From: Acidobacteriota bacterium
GTDB taxonomy: Bacteria > Acidobacteriota > Thermoanaerobaculia > UBA5066
Assembly (NCBI GenBank): GCA_029781975.1
Contig: JAKOVQ010000033.1
Coordinates: 186,001-250,000, forward strand
Direction of reading: 5' to 3'
Length of the DNA: 64,000 nt
A program made the translations under genes and the position numbers. The notes under the pieces were generated by a model that saw nothing but the letters and a program-made list of their open reading frames with translations, made no database searches and was not told the origin of the DNA. This document shows, piece by piece, positions 61,787-64,000 of the stretch (positions within the stretch are counted from its first letter, which is position 1; every line of letters starts with the position of its first letter).

Positions 61787-62629
61787 CTATTTCCCTCTTG
61801 TCCCTCTCCCCTCCCCCATCCGCGCGATCGCCTCCAGGAACCCCATGTTCGTCCCGGTCAGCCAGTGGCCTCCGTCGACGGGGAGGCAGGAGCCGGTGAC
61901 GTAGCCCGCCTTCGTCTCGTCGGCGAGGAAGGCGATCGACTCGGCCACCTCCTCGGCGGTGGTGTAGCGCCGGAGCGGGATCGTCTCCTTGATCTCGGCC
62001 GCCAGCTCCTCGTCGAGCCAGAGGTTCCTGTCCGTCCCCTCCGAGCGGAAGGGGCCGGGCGAGACGGCGTTGGCGCGGATGCCGTAGCGCGCCCACTCGA
62101 CGGCGAGCGTCCGCGTCAGCGCGAGGACTCCCGCCTTGGCGGAGGCGGAGTGGATGACGCCGGGGCCCGCGCCCCAGGCGTAGTCGGCGACGATCGTGAC
62201 GATCGACCGCATCCTCCCGTCCGCCGCGTGGGCCTCGATCATCTTCCGGCCGAAGGCCGAGCAGGTGAAGAAGGTGCCGTTGAGGACGATGTCGATGACG
62301 GCCTTCCAGCCGTTGGGAGAGAGCTTCTCGGCCGGGCAGACGAAGTTGCCGGCCGCGTTGGCGACGACGACGTCGAAGGCGCCCCAGCGCTCGTGAAAGG
62401 CCGCGGCCGCCTTCGCCACGTCGTCGTCGTACCGGACGTCGCAGGGGTGGACGGCGACGTCGGCCGCGCCGGCCGCACGGACGTCCGCGGCCGCCGCCTC
62501 GAGGACGGCGACGCGCCGCCCGCAGAGCGCCACGCGGTCCCCCTCGCGCGCGAACCGGAGCGCCGTGGCCTTCCCCAGGCCCGTCCCTCCCCCCGTGACG
62601 AGGACGTTGCGGACGCGCTTCTCGTCCAT
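61787..62629 (-). CDS. SDR oxidoreductase, 2,4-dienoyl-CoA reductase-like
   Basis: 280 aa. Short-chain dehydrogenase fold: cofactor motif VLVTGGGTGLGKATAL, CGRR (NADPH-type Arg pair), NAAGNFVCPAE, and PVDGGHWLTG. The usual YxxxK is replaced by HSASAKAGVLALTRTLAVEW, the pattern of 2,4-dienoyl-CoA reductases, where Tyr is placed elsewhere and Lys is kept. Likely a step in oxidation of unsaturated fatty acids. ATG 62629 has AGGAGG 5 bases upstream. No other beta-oxidation gene is adjacent. Confidence 0.85.
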   Translation of the reverse strand: MDEKRVRNVLVTGGGTGLGKATALRFAREGDRVALCGRRVAVLEAAAADVRAAGAADVAVHPCDVRYDDDVAKAAAAFHERWGAFDVVVANAAGNFVCPAEKLSPNGWKAVIDIVLNGTFFTCSAFGRKMIEAHAADGRMRSIVTIVADYAWGAGPGVIHSASAKAGVLALTRTLAVEWARYGIRANAVSPGPFRSEGTDRNLWLDEELAAEIKETIPLRRYTTAEEVAESIAFLADETKAGYVTGSCLPVDGGHWLTGTNMGFLEAIARMGEGRGTRGK

Positions 62630-62669
62630 GGAGCCTCCTGTGCGGCCCGCCCGGCGGGTCGGTCCCGGG

Positions 62670-62675
62670 ATTCTA
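62670..62675 (-). promoter_or_regulatory. -10 box TAGAAT, SDR gene
   Basis: On the minus strand, TAGAAT (62675-62670) gives an about 40-base leader with a Shine-Dalgarno sequence before ATG 62629. Confidence 0.5.
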
Positions 62676-62704
62676 GGAGCGGCGGGGCGGCACTCCCCGC
62701 TCCC

Positions 62705-62710
62705 TATACT
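62705..62710 (+). promoter_or_regulatory. -10 box TATACT, leaderless-type, small acidic protein gene
   Basis: TATACT ends 6 bases before GTG 62717. It is back to back with the SDR promoter, 30 bases away. No Shine-Dalgarno sequence is present. Confidence 0.55.
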
Positions 62711-62716
62711 CGGCGC

Positions 62717-63052
62717 GTGGAGAGACCGGCGCTGACCCTCTGGACGAGCGCCCCGGCCGCGACGGAGGACGAGCTCCGCCTCCTGGCGGCGCTCGCCGCC
62801 GCCGGCCGCGGCCGGCGCGAGGAGGTGGCGGTCGAGGGCCCGCGCGGGCGCCGCCCCGTCGGGGTCCGCCTCTCCCTCGTCGTCGAGGAGCCGCTCGACG
62901 GCTCCGCGCAGGTGGGGAGCCGTCTCTCCTGGGCCGGGGAGCCGCCCGGGGACGACGAGCGTCCCGCCGAGGACCTCTGGGACCTCGTCGACCGGTTCCT
63001 CCGCTCGTGCCAGGAGGAGGCGCGAGGCGCCGTTCCGCCTCCGTCCGCGTGA
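62717..63052 (+). CDS. Small acidic protein, unknown function
   Basis: 111 aa, no signal peptide or membrane helix. The sequence is Glu/Arg/Asp-rich with a central strand pattern (PVGVRLSLVVEEPLD) and a C-terminal helix (AEDLWDLVDRFLRSCQEEA). No family recognised. Leaderless-type GTG start, which supports expression. Its stop is 4 bases before the Lhr-like helicase start, so it probably shares a transcript with the helicase. Confidence 0.6.
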   Translation: MERPALTLWTSAPAATEDELRLLAALAAAGRGRREEVAVEGPRGRRPVGVRLSLVVEEPLDGSAQVGSRLSWAGEPPGDDERPAEDLWDLVDRFLRSCQEEARGAVPPPSA

Positions 63053-63056
63053 CGCG

Positions 63057-64000
63057 GTGAGGCGCCCCGGTCCCGCACCCTCCGCGCCCTCCTTAGCCTC
63101 CCCGCCCGAAGACCCCCTGGCGACGCTCCATCCGGCCGTCGCCGGCTGGTTCCGCGAGACCTTCCCCGGGGGGCCGACCGAGGCGCAGCGCCTCGCCTGG
63201 CCGCGGATCGCCGCGGGCGAGAACGTCCTCCTCGTCTCGCCGACCGGGACCGGGAAGACGCTGGCGGCCTTCCTCGTCGCGATCGACTCCGTCGTGAAGC
63301 GGCGGCTCGCCGGCGACGCGGCCCACCGGCTCGCCACCCTCTACGTCTCACCCCTGAAGGCGCTCGACAACGACGTCCACCGGAACCTCGAGGAGCCGCG
63401 CGCCGGGATTTCCGCGGCGCTCGGCGCGGGGCGCGTCCTCGTGGAGGCGGCCGTGAGGACCGGCGACACGCCGCCGTCCGCCCGGACGGCTCAGCTCCGC
63501 CGCCCGCCCGACCTCCTCATCACGACCCCCGAGTCGCTCTACATCCTCCTGACGGGGGCGGGGCGGCGCGTCCTGGCCACGGTCGAGACGGTGATCCTCG
63601 ACGAGGTCCACTCCGTCGCCGGAACGAAGCGGGGCGCCCACCTCGCCCTCTCGCTCGAGCGGCTCGAGGCGCTCGTCGCGCGCGCCGGGGGACGCCCGCC
63701 GCAGCGGATCGCCCTCTCGGCGACGGTCGCCCCCGTCGAGGCGGTGGCGGAGTTCGCGGCCGGGACGGGCCGGAGGATGACGCCCCTCGTCGTGAACGCC
63801 CGGAAGGCGCTCGACCTCTCGGTCGTCTCCCCGGCGGCGGACTTCCGCGACCTCCCCGACGGATCGGCCTGGGGGCCGGCGCTGGAGGCGATCGTGGAGG
63901 AGACGAAGCGGCGGAGGACGACGCTCGTCTTCTGCAACAGCAGGCGGCTCGCCGAGCGGGTCGCGAGGAAGCTGGGCGACGCCCTCGGGCACGACGTCCC
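63057..64000 (+). CDS. Lhr-like superfamily 2 helicase, N-terminal part (cut by window edge)
   Basis: The first 314 codons are present and the gene continues beyond the right edge. After a Pro-rich leader the sequence shows LHPAVAGWFRETFPGGPTEAQ, Walker A SPTGTGKTLAAFL (Lys at about 67), YVSPLKALDNDVHRNL, TTPESLYILLT, DEVH (Asp182), SATV, and VFCNSRRLAERVARKLG. These are hallmark segments of Lhr ATP-dependent helicases, involved in nucleic-acid repair. GTG 63057 lies 4 bases after the previous gene's stop. A missing C-terminus prevents naming the subtype. Confidence 0.88.
   Translation, partial: MRRPGPAPSAPSLASPPEDPLATLHPAVAGWFRETFPGGPTEAQRLAWPRIAAGENVLLVSPTGTGKTLAAFLVAIDSVVKRRLAGDAAHRLATLYVSPLKALDNDVHRNLEEPRAGISAALGAGRVLVEAAVRTGDTPPSARTAQLRRPPDLLITTPESLYILLTGAGRRVLATVETVILDEVHSVAGTKRGAHLALSLERLEALVARAGGRPPQRIALSATVAPVEAVAEFAAGTGRRMTPLVVNARKALDLSVVSPAADFRDLPDGSAWGPALEAIVEETKRRRTTLVFCNSRRLAERVARKLGDALGHDV

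Overview
The window reads as chromosomal DNA from a very GC-rich Gram-negative bacterium. GC is above 70% by eye, start codons are mostly GTG or ATG, and codon third positions are strongly G/C. An outer membrane is implied by lpxC, a FadL-type porin and many Sec signal peptides. Abundant Hanks-type kinases, NtrYX, an S46 peptidase, Asp-box proteins and secreted proteins ending in a VDTR-type C-terminal domain suggest Acidobacteriota, perhaps a Thermoanaerobaculia-like lineage. This placement is inference, because there is no rRNA in the window. I see no tRNA, rRNA, insertion sequence, phage or CRISPR array. Coding density is very high and no gene-free stretch exceeds about 230 bases.

Layout. 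0-3 kb: edge of a secreted protein (minus) and a GH44 glycosidase. 3-5.4 kb (minus): GAF/HD-GYP protein translationally coupled to smpB. 5.5-10.7 kb (plus): lpxC, a DUF4390 protein, and an NtrY/NtrX-like two-component pair. 10.7-20.6 kb: a signalling island with two Ser/Thr kinases that share a PEGA-like extracytoplasmic tail, a POT-like MFS transporter, a TMTC-like glycosyltransferase, a FadL-like outer-membrane protein, and two paralogous secreted TPR/Pro-Thr-linker proteins. 20.7-22.9 kb: a transhydrogenase (SthA) fused in frame to a DUF429 domain. 22.9-29.1 kb: DUF883-like protein, glycerate 2-kinase, FHA protein, GAPDH, secreted orphan, malate synthase. 29.2-37 kb: a giant secreted orphan, NDH-2 and an Asp-box propeller protein. 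37-43 kb: methyltransferase, STAS protein, receiver-GAF-kinase fusion, aminotransferase, YheT-like hydrolase and GYF/TM2 protein. 43-52.4 kb: radical-SAM protein coupled to an M23 peptidase, a large repeat protein, an ankyrin/Sel1 lipoprotein, a DEAD-box helicase and a small HExxH protein. 52.5-58.3 kb: SPFH-GYF and zinc-ribbon membrane pair, then two divergent glycosyltransferases. 58.3-64 kb: S46 peptidase, ion transporter, SDR, small acidic protein and the start of an Lhr-like helicase.

Themes. Central metabolism (GAPDH, glycerate kinase, malate synthase, transhydrogenase, NDH-2) is interleaved with phospho-signalling: three Ser/Thr kinases, FHA, STAS, NtrYX and HD-GYP. Many genes have a TANNNT-like -10 box only 6-11 bases before a start codon that lacks a Shine-Dalgarno sequence, which suggests widespread leaderless transcription. 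Other genes (GAPDH, malate synthase, OMP, NDH-2, SPFH, SDR, S46) have clear Shine-Dalgarno sequences. Several pairs are coupled by GTGA or ATGA overlaps.

The candidates I consider most novel are the SthA-DUF429 fusion, the PEGA-kinase/TPR-paralogue island, the receiver-GAF-ribbon-kinase with its STAS partner, and the leaderless promoter architecture. All positions and motifs were read by eye. No database search or folding calculation was run.
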